The notes under the pieces: generated by a model | What the model was told of the DNA's origin: nothing | The model's input: the letters and a program-made list of their open reading frames with translations, nothing else | Databases searched by the model: none | DNA from: Heliocybe sulcata | Lineage: Eukaryota; Basidiomycota; Agaricomycetes; Gloeophyllales; Gloeophyllaceae | Direction: 5' to 3' | NCBI GenBank assembly: GCA_004369045.1 | Contig: ML213504.1 | Span: forward strand, 467,508-531,507 | Length of the DNA stretch: 64,000 bases | In this document: positions 46,413-57,726 of the stretch, piece after piece | Position numbering within the stretch: the first letter of the stretch is position 1 | How the letters are laid out: the number at the start of each line of letters is the position of its first letter | Made by a program: the position numbers and the translations under genes

Positions 46413-47997
46413 ATGGTCATGGCTGCCTCTGACAGAAAACCTTCTTGTGAACACCTTGTTCTCGATGCTGGACCACTATTATCTCTGTCACCGCTGAGGG
46501 GTCTTGCGGAGACGTACTACACGGTGCCGCAGGTGCTGGACGAGTTGAAGGATCCAAGAGCGAGAGAACATTTCGAGAAGCTAGGACTGTCTGCGGGGAT
46601 TAATATCCGAGTTCAGGCGCCAGACTCTGCTTCGTTAGCCCAAGGTGCGAGACAGTCGCGGACCCTCGTGCTGATGAGTTGACCAGTGATTTCGATCCTT
46701 CAGTCATCCAGAGTGCCAAGAGCACCGGAGATTACTCTGTCCTCTCGCATGCAGATTTATGCGTGCTCGCCTTGACCTATGCTTTACACTCGCAGCACAA
46801 ATCACCGGCTTCTGGAGCTGTAAGGCACTTCTGTCTGTTTGTTAGAGGTGTACTGATACGACGCCCTGCGCCAGTAGCCACCGGCTGCAGAATCAAGTGA
46901 ATCAAAAGGCCCTGCCCCGTCTTCGCCTACTGAATCAAAAGATGAGACATCACTGGTGGATGAAACCGTAGAACAAGTGACGGAGCAGGTTTCTCACCTG
47001 AATGTCGATGCGGAAGAGCCTGCGGTAGGAGAGGAGGACCAAAGTCAAGATCCGCTGGAGGCCAAAGACCGTGACGAGGAAGAGCGGGAACCTCTGGACG
47101 TCGAGTTGCAACACATCAACAACGGGGTCGATGAAATAGCTGAGACTCCACAATCCTCCCAACCTCCGGGACCTGCGTCCGACGCACCTCTCTATCAAGA
47201 CCCTAGCGACGAAGACGATGGTGAAGGTGAATGGATCACCCCGGACAACGTTGCCCTGCACAAATCGCGTCACCTCGATTTTCTTCCCTCTACTCCCTCC
47301 GACTCTAAGCAGGAGATAATGAAGGTCGGCTGTATGACTGCGGATTTTGCAATGCAGAACGTGCTGCTGCAGATGGGTCTCAACCTCGTCAGCGTAGATG
47401 GTAAGAAGATCGAGAGGGTCAAGACTTGGGTGCTGAGGTGTCATGCATGCTTCAAGTTCGTCGGGTTTCTTCCCCTTATAGGGTTGCCAGTGCTGACGAC
47501 TTGAATATTACAGGATATGCAAAGACTCGACCAAGAAATTCTGCCCTAGCTGCGGAAACGCTACGCTACTGCGCGCTTCAGTCACGATATCCTCTCCCAC
47601 AGCGTCTGCATCTGCTCCTGCGATGCAAGTCCATCTCAAAAAGAATTTCCAATGGAAGTTACGCGGCACAAAGTATTCTATACCTTCACCGAAGTCAGGG
47701 TCGGCGAAAACTGGGAACGGCGAAGGCTTGATCTTGCGCGAAGACCAGATTGAGTATCAGAGAGCGAAGAAGAAGGCAGATGCGAAGAGGGAGAGGGAGG
47801 AGAGGAAGATGTTGAATAATGCGGTGAAGACGGGCGGGGAGGCAGTTGTGATGGGCAGCTGGATGGATCCGGATTGGGTGCCTGAGATTATTAGCGTTGG
47901 TGCAGGAGGGAAAGGGAGGAGTTCTAGAGGGGGCGATATGCCGACAATTGGGTATGGGAGAAAGAATCCTAACGAGAAAAGGAGGAAACGGAAGTAA
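46413..47997 (+). CDS. NOB1: Nob1 endoribonuclease (18S rRNA 3'-end maturation)
   Basis: PIN-domain nuclease that cleaves 20S pre-rRNA at site D in the cytoplasmic pre-40S particle. ATG 46413 (or 46419). The PIN acidic residues are seen in HLVLDAGPLLSL, QVLDELKD and LSHADLCVLALTY. A 59-nt intron (46645-46703) joins SASLAQ to VIQSAKSTGDYSVL; a second joins ASGA to PPAAESSES. A long acidic linker follows. The core resumes at MTADFAMQNVLLQMGLNLVS and KTWVLRCHACFK; a third intron leads to ICKDSTKKFCPSCGNATLLR, giving the four-Cys zinc ribbon. The tail has the usual VMGSWMDPDWVPEI and a basic end NEKRRKRK at 47997. All family landmarks are present. Confidence 0.94.
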
Positions 47998-48097
47998 CCA
48001 GTTCCCCGTCCTAACACACTCCTCTTTCTTGTAGATGCCTGCGTTTTTGAATTGATGTAGCGATTATGATGGTATATCTTACATTGTACTAAGCACC

Positions 48098-48815
48098 TCA
48101 TGCGAGACTCCTGTTCATGAACCTTCTCTTTTGGAATGACATCCACCACTTGTTGGGCTGGCCCGTCCCGTCGGCGTAGAGCCTCTCGACCATCCGGGCG
48201 GCCATCTCCTGCCGGACTTGAACCAAGTACTGCCGCAAGAAATCTGATAATAAATCAGTCAATGGGACCGCGACGTTGCATTATTTCCGTCAAGCTGACC
48301 TGCTTCCTGTCGATTGCCAGGTGGTCCGTAATGCGCGTTGAGGGGAAAGTTGGCGTCGCCAGGGATGGGGAAGTTGTCCACCGATAGCGTGTTGAGCGAT
48401 TTGGTGGCCTCAATCTGGCTGGGCGGTGTCCGCGTGCTACCAATCTTGGCGAGACAGTCGGAAATGAAGAGGATGAGGATGATGAGGAGGCGGTCGGCGG
48501 GGCCCTTTATCTCGAAGTTGCGGAAGAGTGAGTTGGCGCGGAAGAGGTCGATGGATTCGTCAATAATGTCGGCGGAGTTGGCATCGGCTGAAACACAAGG
48601 AGAATCATAGGTTCGAGATACGACACACGCGCAGTACGGCAGGAGACGCACCTAAGGGAGCGGGCCCGCGCACCTTCGTCTTGACGGGCAGGACGGCGAG
48701 GTTGCCGACCTGCTGCATGTCGGGCGACTCGTTGAAGCTGGAGTGGTAGGCCTGGCAGTCATGGCCGTTCAGAATGTCGAGCTCGTTGGCAGCGCTGAGG
48801 CAGACTTACGGGCAT
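48098..48815 (-). CDS. ARC18: Arp2/3 complex subunit 3 (p21-Arc)
   Basis: Subunit ARPC3 of the actin-nucleating Arp2/3 complex. The first coding exon is only six bases (ATGCCC, 48815-48810), followed by a GTAAGT donor; the next exon begins AYHSSFNESPDMQQVGNLAV and LPVKTKVRGPAPL. Further exons give ADIIDESIDLFRANSLFRNF, EIKGPADRLLIILILFISD and LSVDNFPIPGDANFPLNAHY. The last exon reads LRQYLVQVRQEMAARMVERL and ends RRFMNRSLA at 48098. Length and every conserved block match ARPC3. It shares a 163-bp promoter with the Yvc1-like gene. Confidence 0.94.
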
Positions 48816-48978
48816 GGTCAATAGCAAGTCAATGTCGGGCGTTGCCGAGTGGACAACTGACGTTGATGTCTTGGCTTAGCCGGGTGCATTGCACCGGACT
48901 ATGATGTTATGCCTGCCTTTCTATTCAGCTTGTCTCTAGCCTTTACGGTTGCTACCCCTCGCGCTGCCGACCTCGACA

Positions 48979-51900
48979 ATGTCGCGCTCAGTGGGTGATG
49001 GGGTACCGGAGGACCAGACGTCCTTGTTGTCGGTGCAGTCGGTGACGCCGGCGCCTGACACTGTCACAAGTGTGTATCAAAATCTGGAGTAATTCCAGCT
49101 ATACAATTCTTGCTCAACTGATGCACTCTTTTGTCGATTATAGAGCTGGTTAGACGTTTGAGAGCTCTAACCTTGAAGTTACTGCCGGTTGAAGTCGATC
49201 CAGAGGTGCTGAAAGAACCTACGAGCAGGGTCATCACACTCGGAGTGATCAATGCATACATCGCCGCCGCTGGAGACTTCGTAGAGGCAGTGAGTATGCT
49301 AGAACTAATGAATTTGATCCTTCTTGACATCACGCTACAGCTTCCGTACTGTCTTCTACGAGCTCGCAGAGAGTTCATGTGGGAAGCGAACCACAATCCT
49401 GCAGATTATGGCGAGAACTTTGGTCGAGGTATGAGCAGCTATTTTAATTGACTAATTATCAGTTCATCTGGAATATGATACTCGCAGCTGTTGCGTGCGA
49501 AGTCTTGGCCCGGAAAATCATCCACCAAGCACCGTCGGACAGGCTAAAGTCAATCATGTCTACCCGGTTCCAGATAAAAGAATCGGACGGGGATGTTAGT
49601 GAGATGACGAGTGCACTGGAGCTCGCAATTGACTCCCACTGGTCAGTGTTCTCCGCCAAGCGATAAGAGTCGCATGCTGAAACCGCAGATAGTACAATAT
49701 TCTTGTCGTCCAGCGAAGCTCAAGATGGTAGGCACGAGTACTCTGCATCTGAGCATGCTGCTGACAGACTCATCTCAGTCATCAACGCATTGTGGTGTGG
49801 ACAGTGGGTGCAGCAGAATAAACCCGGGCATGACATCGACTGTGAGGCTACGAATTCACTTCCCGCTCTATGGACGTGCGCTAAACGTGATGATAGACAT
49901 CGAGTTCGAAAAGCACCGCTCACATACTCTGTGGGGCCACTTGGAACCCACGCGATTATCCGTGCCTAGGTACGTGAACCCGTTCTCTGGACCATGCCCG
50001 CACCAAATGTAGAGTGACCTAGGTACCAAAATATCTTCCGCATCCTGATCTGGTTCTTTTTCCTTCTTGCGTACTCGCAAGCCGGTGCGTAGCATGGACT
50101 GACAATGTGCAATTGAAGCGTCTGAACGTGGTGTTATGGCTTTCAGTAAGGGAACCTCTGGACCGCCTGGACCCGCATCATCCTTTCCTTGATGCGTGGG
50201 AGTACACGCTGTACTTTATGGCTTTTGCTTTCACCCTCGAAGGTGCGCTATAGTCGTCTCTCCCTAGAGCTTCTGAAATCTGTATTGATTCCGTCTGCAT
50301 AGACGTGCATAAGGTATGAGTTGCCTTTATCTGTTCGTGTGCATCAAACAAATATCTGTGGAACAGATTTACAAACTGCTCCGCTTCGTGACCTGGAGGG
50401 CATTCGGATTCTGGAACGTCGTCGCCGCCATGACCGACGCTCTCCTTATGACCGCGTTCGTCCTCCGGATAAGTGGGCTGCTAGCAACCGGGGACCAGCC
50501 CTCCGCGAGTCTGCGTTTGCGGAGTTTCCAGACATTGAGTTTTGTAGCACCACTGATTTGGTATGACCTTCGGTGAATACTGGCTGATGTGCTAGTACTG
50601 ACAAATAACTGCTAGGATGAGTGAGAATTCGGGTTTTGTATTCGGATACTGTCTGGTTAGACTAATAGGACTTCACAGAGCTGATTACCGTATTCGATGG
50701 GTATAAGTACGTCGGTATGATGCAGATTTGCGTCGCCCGGATGCTGCAGGAGTCTGGGATTTTCTTCGCGGTAAGCGTTGCCATGCTAATGGCTTTGTTG
50801 CGTGCACTGATTCTCCGCCCTAGCTGTTGTCCGTACTGGGATTGGGTTTTGCCCAAGGCTTGTATGCTTTGGATATGGCGGACGGACAGATTGATAGCGC
50901 ATCTTCGGTGCGTACGCTCGGAGGCCGCGTAGAGTTCTGCGCCTCTGATGTTCCACTTTCCAGGTCGTGAATGTGATGATACAAAGTCTGCTGCAGTACG
51001 TTCCTGGATTAGTTTCTAGTCGGTGTGTTTGACGCGTTCCACTTCAGGGCTCCAGATTTCGGCAAGTTCGACGTGAGGTGAGAGTCGGCTGCCGTTAGAA
51101 TTTGTGGTGGCTTATCGCGAATTGGTAAATACAGCACTATGGGGTTAACACTCTATTATCTGTGAGGACATCCTCAAGCATCTGCTCGGCGCGTAGAATG
51201 ACCCTTATTTCCCAGATGGACGGCAATCACGGTGATCATCCTCCTGAACGTCCTGATCTCATTGTTCTCGTCGGCATATGATGATGCAAGTGCATTTATT
51301 GCATCTCCCGTGCTCAGAAAAGCTCACATTGTACTTGCCTTAGGTCGTGGAGGATGCGGAGGCGGAATTTTTGGCGTTCTTTGCTGGTAAGACAGTCGGG
51401 ATGATCAGAGCTCCGGACGAATTCTTGTACCCTGCGCCGTTCAATATGATCGAGTTGCTTTTTATCGCGCCTTTCGAGTGCGTTTGTTTATCCTCGCAAA
51501 TGCTCCGTAGCGGAAGCTAACGTCTACTAGGTCTTGTCTGAGCCAAGAAGCGTATGCCGCGGTAAGTACCAGAGTGTCTGTCGCGATGGCAGCGCATTGA
51601 CTTCTAGGACTTGCAGTACAACCGATTCGTCATGCGAGTCGTTTTCATCGTACCGTTGACGGTCATCGCACTGTACGAGTCAGCGAACCGCTCAAATAAC
51701 CGATGGGTGCAGGAGTGGTTTGGCCCGGAGGACAACGGCGACGACAGCGATCCTAGGCACCAAGACCCAGAAGTGAGTGCGGTGGATGCGGAGCAAGGGC
51801 ATGAGATTAGCCGAGTCAAGTTTGAGGAGCTGGTCAAGGGGTTCCCGAATACGATGCAGGTACGTTTTGCTGCGCTTTGTTGCTCACGCGCTTGGGTTAA

Positions 51901-52008
51901 TGGAGTCGCATCTCGCAGTCGAGCGAGGCTACGATCCTGCAAGAGATTCGGGTGTTGCACGATCGTATAGACGTGTTGATGAAGAAGCTTGATGAGAAGA
52001 GTGGGTAG
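48979..52008 (+). CDS. Yvc1-like (TRP-type) cation channel
   Basis: Fungal vacuolar TRP-like channel releasing Ca2+. ATG 48979 (MSRSVGDGVPEDQTSLLSVQ). A 69-nt class intron joins DTVTK to LVRRLRALTLKLLPVEVDPE. The soluble N-domain includes RVITLGVINAYIAAAGDFVE and CEVLARKIIHQAPSDRLKSI. Membrane spans follow: RILIWFFFLLAYSQA, WEYTLYFMAFAFTLE, WRAFGFWNVVAAMTDALLMT, QESGIFFALLSVLGIGFAQG and WTAITVIILLNVLISLFSSA. The YKYVGMMQICVARML segment precedes the pore region. The C-terminus carries YNRFVMRVVFIVPLTVIALY and an acidic tail, then a coiled helix (LQEIRVLHDRIDVLMKKLDE), stop at 52008. There are over ten small exons, not all resolved. Confidence 0.85.
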
Positions 52009-52151
52009 ATGACCTACTAGGACATGATAACGATTCCATTGGAAAGGACAATATCTTCACCGCGCTGTTGCTCTGTGTTCGTAGACATGCAATGTTGTTA
52101 CAGTTAGTATAAGTAGTCCGTCATATTAGACGCAGCCAATCTTGCCAGTTC

Positions 52152-52930
52152 TCAGGCGCCATCAGCCGGAGCTGGATGTCGCGTGAGCTGGGTGAGCACG
52201 CCCATTGACCGGATGAAGAATGGCCGAATCTCGTTGATCTCCATAGAACATAGGTTCGGTAGCTATGCATTGCCTCGTGAGACAAATTAGATACTGAACG
52301 ATGTGGGTCACATACACTCAGCTCGCTGTGGTCGAGTTTTGTTATACCCTCTCTACTCTTCGCCTGCCTGGCTTCCCGGAGGTCTTTCAGGAGAGAGCGG
52401 ATTTTGTCCGGGTTCTCAAGATCGTCAGATGCTCTGTAGTAGGCCCTAATATCAGTATCGGCGAACCGCACAGGTGATAGCGTCACATACACGTCCAAGA
52501 CTATTTTTGCAATTTCTGCAAAGCGGAATGGCATTGCACAGAATTCAAGTTGGCTCGTTTCCCGTGTTAAACGGTCCTGCAAAAAATCTACCACTGCCGT
52601 CAAACCTTGCGTAGAAGAGTTCAAAGGTTACCGTTAGACACTTACCAACACTAAGCCAGTCAGGAGGGACAATATGGCATTTCTTCTTCAGCTTTAGATT
52701 CGTTGCCATCCATATGGGTAGTTTGCATTTTGCTGGCGGACGCAAGGGCCCGTACGCACCCTATACGCACATCAATATTCGGCGGATGGTATTGAATCGC
52801 TCAGTATTACAGAAATGAATGCTGTCTTGTCCATGGAGATCAGAGGTATGATTTCGATGAGCTGTTCTGATGCTATCAACTCTAGCTCCGGTGGTGTCAC
52901 AGAACTACGCAAGGAGATCGGAAGAGCCAT
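52152..52930 (-). CDS. PSF2: GINS complex subunit Psf2
   Basis: Psf2 is part of the GINS tetramer in the replicative CMG helicase. ATG 52930 opens MALPISLRSSVTPPELELIA and SEQLIEIIPLISMDKTAFIS. An intron with a GTAATA donor joins S to GAYGPLRPPAKCKLPIWMAT, then NLKLKKKCHIVPPDWLSV. Later exons give FLQDRLTRETSQLEFCAMPF, RFAEIAKIVLDV, LENPDKIRSLLKDLREARQA, KSREGITKLDHSELS and NLCSMEINEIRPFFIRSMGV. The end HPAPADGA is at 52152. All Psf2 signature blocks are present in order. Confidence 0.94.
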
Positions 52931-53292
52931 GAATTACAGAGAGGGCTTCGTCCTTCCAAATGCTATGGTCTGATACAGCCGTTCAAGCTGATACTGGAGT
53001 TGACCTGAGTCAACTGGTCGCGTTCGCTGATTAGTTCGAACGCGTTACCAGACGCGGGCTAGCAAGTGTGCCCAAAGTTCTCACGGCTTAGTCAGCACGA
53101 TCTGATGCTCTGAGGAGATCAGCGCTGGCCGCACAAGGAGAGAAGTGATGGACCTCCAAACAGGGAGACCCGGAAATGGGTGACGGCCCGGGGGTTCTAT
53201 GTGTTAGTGCACGGTACCCTGCTCAGAAAGAACAAATATAAAACATATACGGAAGGACAGGTATTAGAAAGATAGGGCTGTAATGCAAAGCA

Positions 53293-53328
53293 AAATGACA
53301 TAGGAAAGCAAAATTCCCTATGTCATTT
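53293..53328. repeat. Perfect 12-bp inverted repeat (hairpin)
   Basis: AAATGACATAGG at 53293-53304 is mirrored by CCTATGTCATTT at 53317-53328, with a 12-nt loop. No T-tract follows as in a pol III terminator. It could be a fragment of a small palindromic element. Confidence 0.6.
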
Positions 53329-53587
53329 AGATATAGCCGGATGTGGAACCGGGGAATGCCGGAGGCGAGTTTACACATAGAATACATTGAACTAGCGTGA
53401 GCAACTGAGGAGAAAGAGTCCTTATATCGCTTAACAGGAAGACATGATTCATGTAAGTCTTATTGGAGGAACCCGTGCCTCAGCAGGACTGCAACATACG
53501 GGATTATCCCTAAACGGGAACTACCGAAGGCGGGGACTTGGTCGCGCGAGCCCAGCCAAAAAACACAAACAAAAGTGTATACGGCCC

Positions 53588-53651
53588 GAATCGAACCTGT
53601 AAGCTCTAGAGTACGTGGACTACACATGTCAATGATACATCCATTACACCA
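53588..53651 (-). other. tRNA-like remnant with A- and B-box matches
   Basis: On the minus strand TGGTGTAATGG (53651-53641) fits the pol III A box and GGTTCGATTC (53597-53588) fits the B box, with spacing of a tRNA with a long variable arm. The acceptor and T-stem do not pair, and the anticodon stem has a mismatch. It is therefore more likely a decayed tRNA or SINE head than a working tRNA. Confidence 0.2.
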
Positions 53652-53799
53652 TGGTGTTCTTGGGAGCCCAGATTGTTTAATGTATATATTCATCTGCATG
53701 CCCGCTGCCGAAAGAGGAGTCCGAGTCGGTCGCCGATCGGCTTCGGGAAGTTGCCATTTTGGGAGAATTGCCGATTGTGGTAACGCGAAGCGCTAGCGA

Positions 53800-54560
53800 T
53801 GGCGTGTGAACTTTGGGCAGTCTTGCTAGCCCCAGACGCGTGCGTCACACGTCACGCTCGCTGCATACCTCCGCCACTAGGTCAGACTGGTACATCGTCC
53901 CGCACCAGACCTGGACGTCGGGCCAGGAATATCCAGATTGCGAACGGCGTGACGACGTTCCTCATCACTTATGGGAGCACAATGGCAATATCTACCCACT
54001 GCACGAACAGGAGATGTGATGCCTCAGCTTGCTGTCGCAGACTACCTAATGGTCGAAGAAGGCCAAGCTCAGCGATACGCCGGCTTTCTTCAAGCAGATC
54101 CTTGAGGAATACCTGACGGTCGTCATCGAGGATCAACTTACAGAGAATGACCGGACGAAGCTGCCTGGGATCTTCAAAGACAGTGGCGTGGAGTCCCTGA
54201 TGTTCGATCCACGGGGGAATCTTCGGGGCTGGCACTGGCTGACACCTTCAGGACATGGCCGCACTGAACAAGCGGCTGGTAGTCTTCAGCTCCTTCAAGG
54301 ATGCGCAACGCAGGCGAAGCAAGGAGCCTTGTCAGCGGGACTGCATGACTGAGAACGTGTACGTCGCAGCCAGCGTCAACTCTGCTACCTGGCTGAGTAA
54401 ACGCGGAGACAGAAAGAATTCGGCTCGCTGGGCGACAAGGTGGTGCTGGCTATGAACTACTTTCCACAGGTGCCTCTCTCCGCTATACCCGGTCTGCTTG
54501 AGGGCTGGATCGACGCTATAAACGCGAACAATGAGAAGGGGTTTTTGAATGGTATTTTCT
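53800..54560 (+). pseudogene. Decayed coding remnant, unrecognised secreted/enzyme-like protein
   Basis: Three adjoining + frames together read as one protein. About 53,930-54,000 reads PHHLWEHNGNIYPLHEQE. From about 54,055 it reads KAKLSDTPAFFKQILEEYLT and FKDSGVESLMFDPRGNLRGW. After a frame change near 54,240 comes ALNKRLVVFSSFKDAQ and ENVYVAASVNSATWLSKRGD. After another near 54,415 comes LGDKVVLAMNYFPQVPLSAI and EGWIDAINANNEKGFLNG. There is no room for introns at the frame changes and no start codon in context, so I call it a pseudogene. The pattern faintly recalls PLC-like phosphodiesterases, but I would not name the family. Confidence 0.45.
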
Positions 54561-54745
54561 ATATTCATTGACAGTGCTGTTCGTGCAGTTATTATTTCTT
54601 ACGCTTCTTGGGTATTATGTACAACAATCAGCAGTCACGTCTACCAAGTTCAAAGAGCTCTATTGTTACATTCGTTCTATTCTTTTATGTGATCTTCCGA
54701 CATTCAATGTTGGCCTTGCGAGTACGATTGTGTTTCCTTCATCTT

Positions 54746-57298
54746 TTAGTTCTTCGCCAGGACGAGACACGTCCTCGACGGCACATACACCTGTATAACA
54801 AACGCAGTGAACATCTAGAACTACTACCCACGAAATAAGGACACTTACATGCATCCAATTCTTCCTCCCATTCCACTCCATCGCCGTCGTGAAATACTTC
54901 GAGTTCACATCCACATTATCGAAACCCCCAAACTTCTTCTCATCGCTGGTCAACGCAACATGATACTCCCCTGCTTCCTCCACCCCAATCCTATAATCCG
55001 AGAACGAATTCGTCGGGTGGAAATTAAAGACGAACACGAGCCCCGCGCGCTCAAAAACGATCACTTTGTCCCCTTCATGCTTCAGCGACACATATGCCTG
55101 CGAAGACCAGTTGTTGTTTTGATTTTGAGTGGCTACAGAAAGAGAGATACAGACCTGGGGTGCAGAGAGCCAGCCATACTTATCCTCGGTGTGGTTCATC
55201 GCCGCGTCGAACGCGTTCAGGTACTTGTACCGCAGCAATGGGTCGTCGACGACGTTCCACTGTCTCCTTGCGTAATGGAACGAGTTGCCGTTGCCCTCAC
55301 GCGGGAAGTCCAGCCACTAGAATATCATCAGTACTGCTTTCCCTACGGGATTCGACGTAGATACCTCGGGATGACCGAACTCATTGCCCTCAAAGTTGAG
55401 ATAACCTTCGCCACCGAGCGAGTGCACGAGCAGCCTAGACAGAAGTAGAGGCATATAAGCACTAACGCGTCGCGGCTCTTCGCTATATTCCTCACCTGAT
55501 CATCTTGTGCAGCGCAATTCCCCTCGAAATAACAGGCGTCATCTCCGTCATATCGCTCATGTTCGTGTCTATCCTGATCTGTCAGCACACCCATCGCTCA
55601 CCGCACTGAAACCAAGTGAACACTCACACATCTCCTTATCCATCAACCAAAACGCCAACGTCTTATCCCCCACCAGCGCCTGGTCATGACTTTCCGCATA
55701 CGCGATACTCTTCTCCCCATGCCTCCTATTCGTCAGCGTATGCACGATATTCCCTATCTCCCACTCATCGTCCTGCTTATGCTTCAGCAGCTTGATCCAC
55801 ATATCCGGTATGGCCATAGACAGGCGGTAGTCGAACCCGACGCCGCCCTTCGAAGCGGGTATGCAGAGGAGGGGCATGCCGGACACGTCTTCGGCGATGG
55901 TGACGACTTCCGGGTAGAGCTCGTGCATCGCCTCGTTCGCCTGTTATGCGTTGAGACTCGCTCGCTCTGGATAAAGGGAGCATGTCACCTACCAGCATCA
56001 GATACACGACGCCCTCGATATCGACACCAGGCCCGAAGTACTCATGGTAGCCCCCACTGAACCCCGTTCCGATCCCATGGTGAGTGTACATCATACTCGT
56101 CACCCCATCAAACCTAAACCCATCAAACATATACTCGTCCATCCAAAACCTCAAGTTACTCAGCAAGAACCTCAGCACCTCGTGGCTGCCATAGTTGAAC
56201 AGTCTCGAGTCCCACAGCTCGTGCCGGCCCTTGCTGCCTTCGTGGAAGTACAGGTGGTCACTGCCGTCGAAGAGGTTCAGGCCGTCCAGGACGTTCTTAC
56301 ACGCGTGCGAGTGCACAACATCCAGCAGGACAGTGAGGCCCATCGCGTGCGCGGTGTCGACGAGCTCTTTCAGCTCTTCCGGGGTGCCGTAGCGCGAGCT
56401 CGCGGCGAAGAAGTTGGTCACCTGGTAGCCGAAGGCTGCAGGCAGTATCAGTGCTCTGGGGAGGTCACTTATGAAATAGAGGACGCACAGGCGTAGTAGG
56501 CATGCTCCATGACAGCCATCAATTGGATGGTATTGTACCCGAGGTCGCGGATTCGGGGCAAGATGTTGGCGGTGAACTCCTTGTAGGTCCCGACCCTGCC
56601 TTCGGGCGTCGAGATACCGACGTGCGCCTCGTAGATACGGGCAGCACGGGGCTGGGGCGGTCTGGCGTGCTTGAACGTGTACGTCTGGTCGTCAGGAGGG
56701 TTCCAGAAGCGGGCGTCGTAGACCGGGGAGACGGACAGGTCCTGGGTGACGCGCTTGATCCACGCAGGGAGGCGCTCGATGCGTTCGCCAGAGGGCGTGA
56801 CCATGGAGATCTGGGGCAAAGCGTATCAGCTGCGCGCACAGTCGCCAGTATGTCCAGTCTCGCCTTTATTTTGGAGTCGTGGGGAATGGCGCAGACGCCG
56901 TCTCTAGGCGGGACGGTGAGCTCCCAGACGCCGAACTCGTTCTTTGTCATGCGGTGCGACTCCCTGTTCCACCCGTCTGCGTTGCATCCGTCAGATCGTG
57001 CAGCGACGCCAATAAACGCGTCCTTTGTTTCACGGACATACTCACTGAAATCGCCAGTCAAGACAGCGTCTACTGCATTCGGGGCCCACTCCCTGTAAGT
57101 GACCGTGCCGTCTTGCGCGACATTTAACCCCATCTTGAGGTATCCCTTCGAGAAAGCATCGTATCCGCCCTCGTGTTGCTCGATGGAGTCTTTCCACTTT
57201 CTGAACACATCGTGACGCGCGACGATGGCAGCGGTATTCTCCACTAGCCAAGGATCGACGTCGAGGATGGTCTGCGGGTCGAGGGGCGCGGTGGGCAT
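54746..57298 (-). CDS. GLC3: 1,4-alpha-glucan (glycogen) branching enzyme
   Basis: Creates alpha-1,6 branches in glycogen; GH13 family. ATG 57298 ([20 protein letters not shown]). The N-terminal CBM48 region includes [35 protein letters not shown] and [20 protein letters not shown]. The barrel has [32 protein letters not shown] (nucleophile Asp), [15 protein letters not shown] (acid/base Glu), and [17 protein letters not shown] (transition-state Asp). Then [20 protein letters not shown] and [20 protein letters not shown]. The C-domain ends [18 protein letters not shown], and a last intron joins [13 protein letters not shown] to the stop at 54746. About nine short introns are present. All active-site motifs are intact. 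Confidence 0.96.
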
Positions 57299-57726
57299 TG
57301 CGGGAGAGACGATGAGGGCAGAAGAAAAGAAAAGTGCAGTAAGTTTTTGACGATCTTGGACGATCTTGGAAAGGGCGCCATTGGAACAAACTCCAATGTT
57401 CACTGATCAGCTGCAGCCTCGCGTTCAGTGACGTACGCGTCATGTGACCGTTCTAGCCGAGCCTCATGGGCGATCGACAGTACCAGGCTGAGCGCTGAGT
57501 ACAGAGTCTTGGACAGAGGACTCGCATCGGTCACCGTCGACCACGACGACAGAAAGGTGCAACTTATTTCCGAAACAAATTATTTATGTTTCTATGTTTT
57601 GAGTCCGCAGAAATCGCCTTGGCTCGCTGAATTACCCCACATCGCGGCGTGAGACCGGGAGGTGCGCTGTATCCATCCCCCCAAGCGCAGGCGCAGGCGC
57701 AGCGCAGTTCTCTGTTCTGACCTCCG
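57299..57726. other. Divergent promoter of GLC3 and the M28 paralog 2
   Basis: About 430 bp between two start codons facing away from each other. It presumably carries both promoters. No other feature is seen. Confidence 0.45.

Larger units (their letters stand above)
52931..53799. other. Intergenic region with hairpin and tRNA-like patch
   Basis: About 870 bp upstream of PSF2. It holds its promoter, the 12-bp-stem hairpin at 53293-53328 and a patch with pol III-like boxes at 53588-53651. No protein-coding frame is convincing. Confidence 0.4.
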
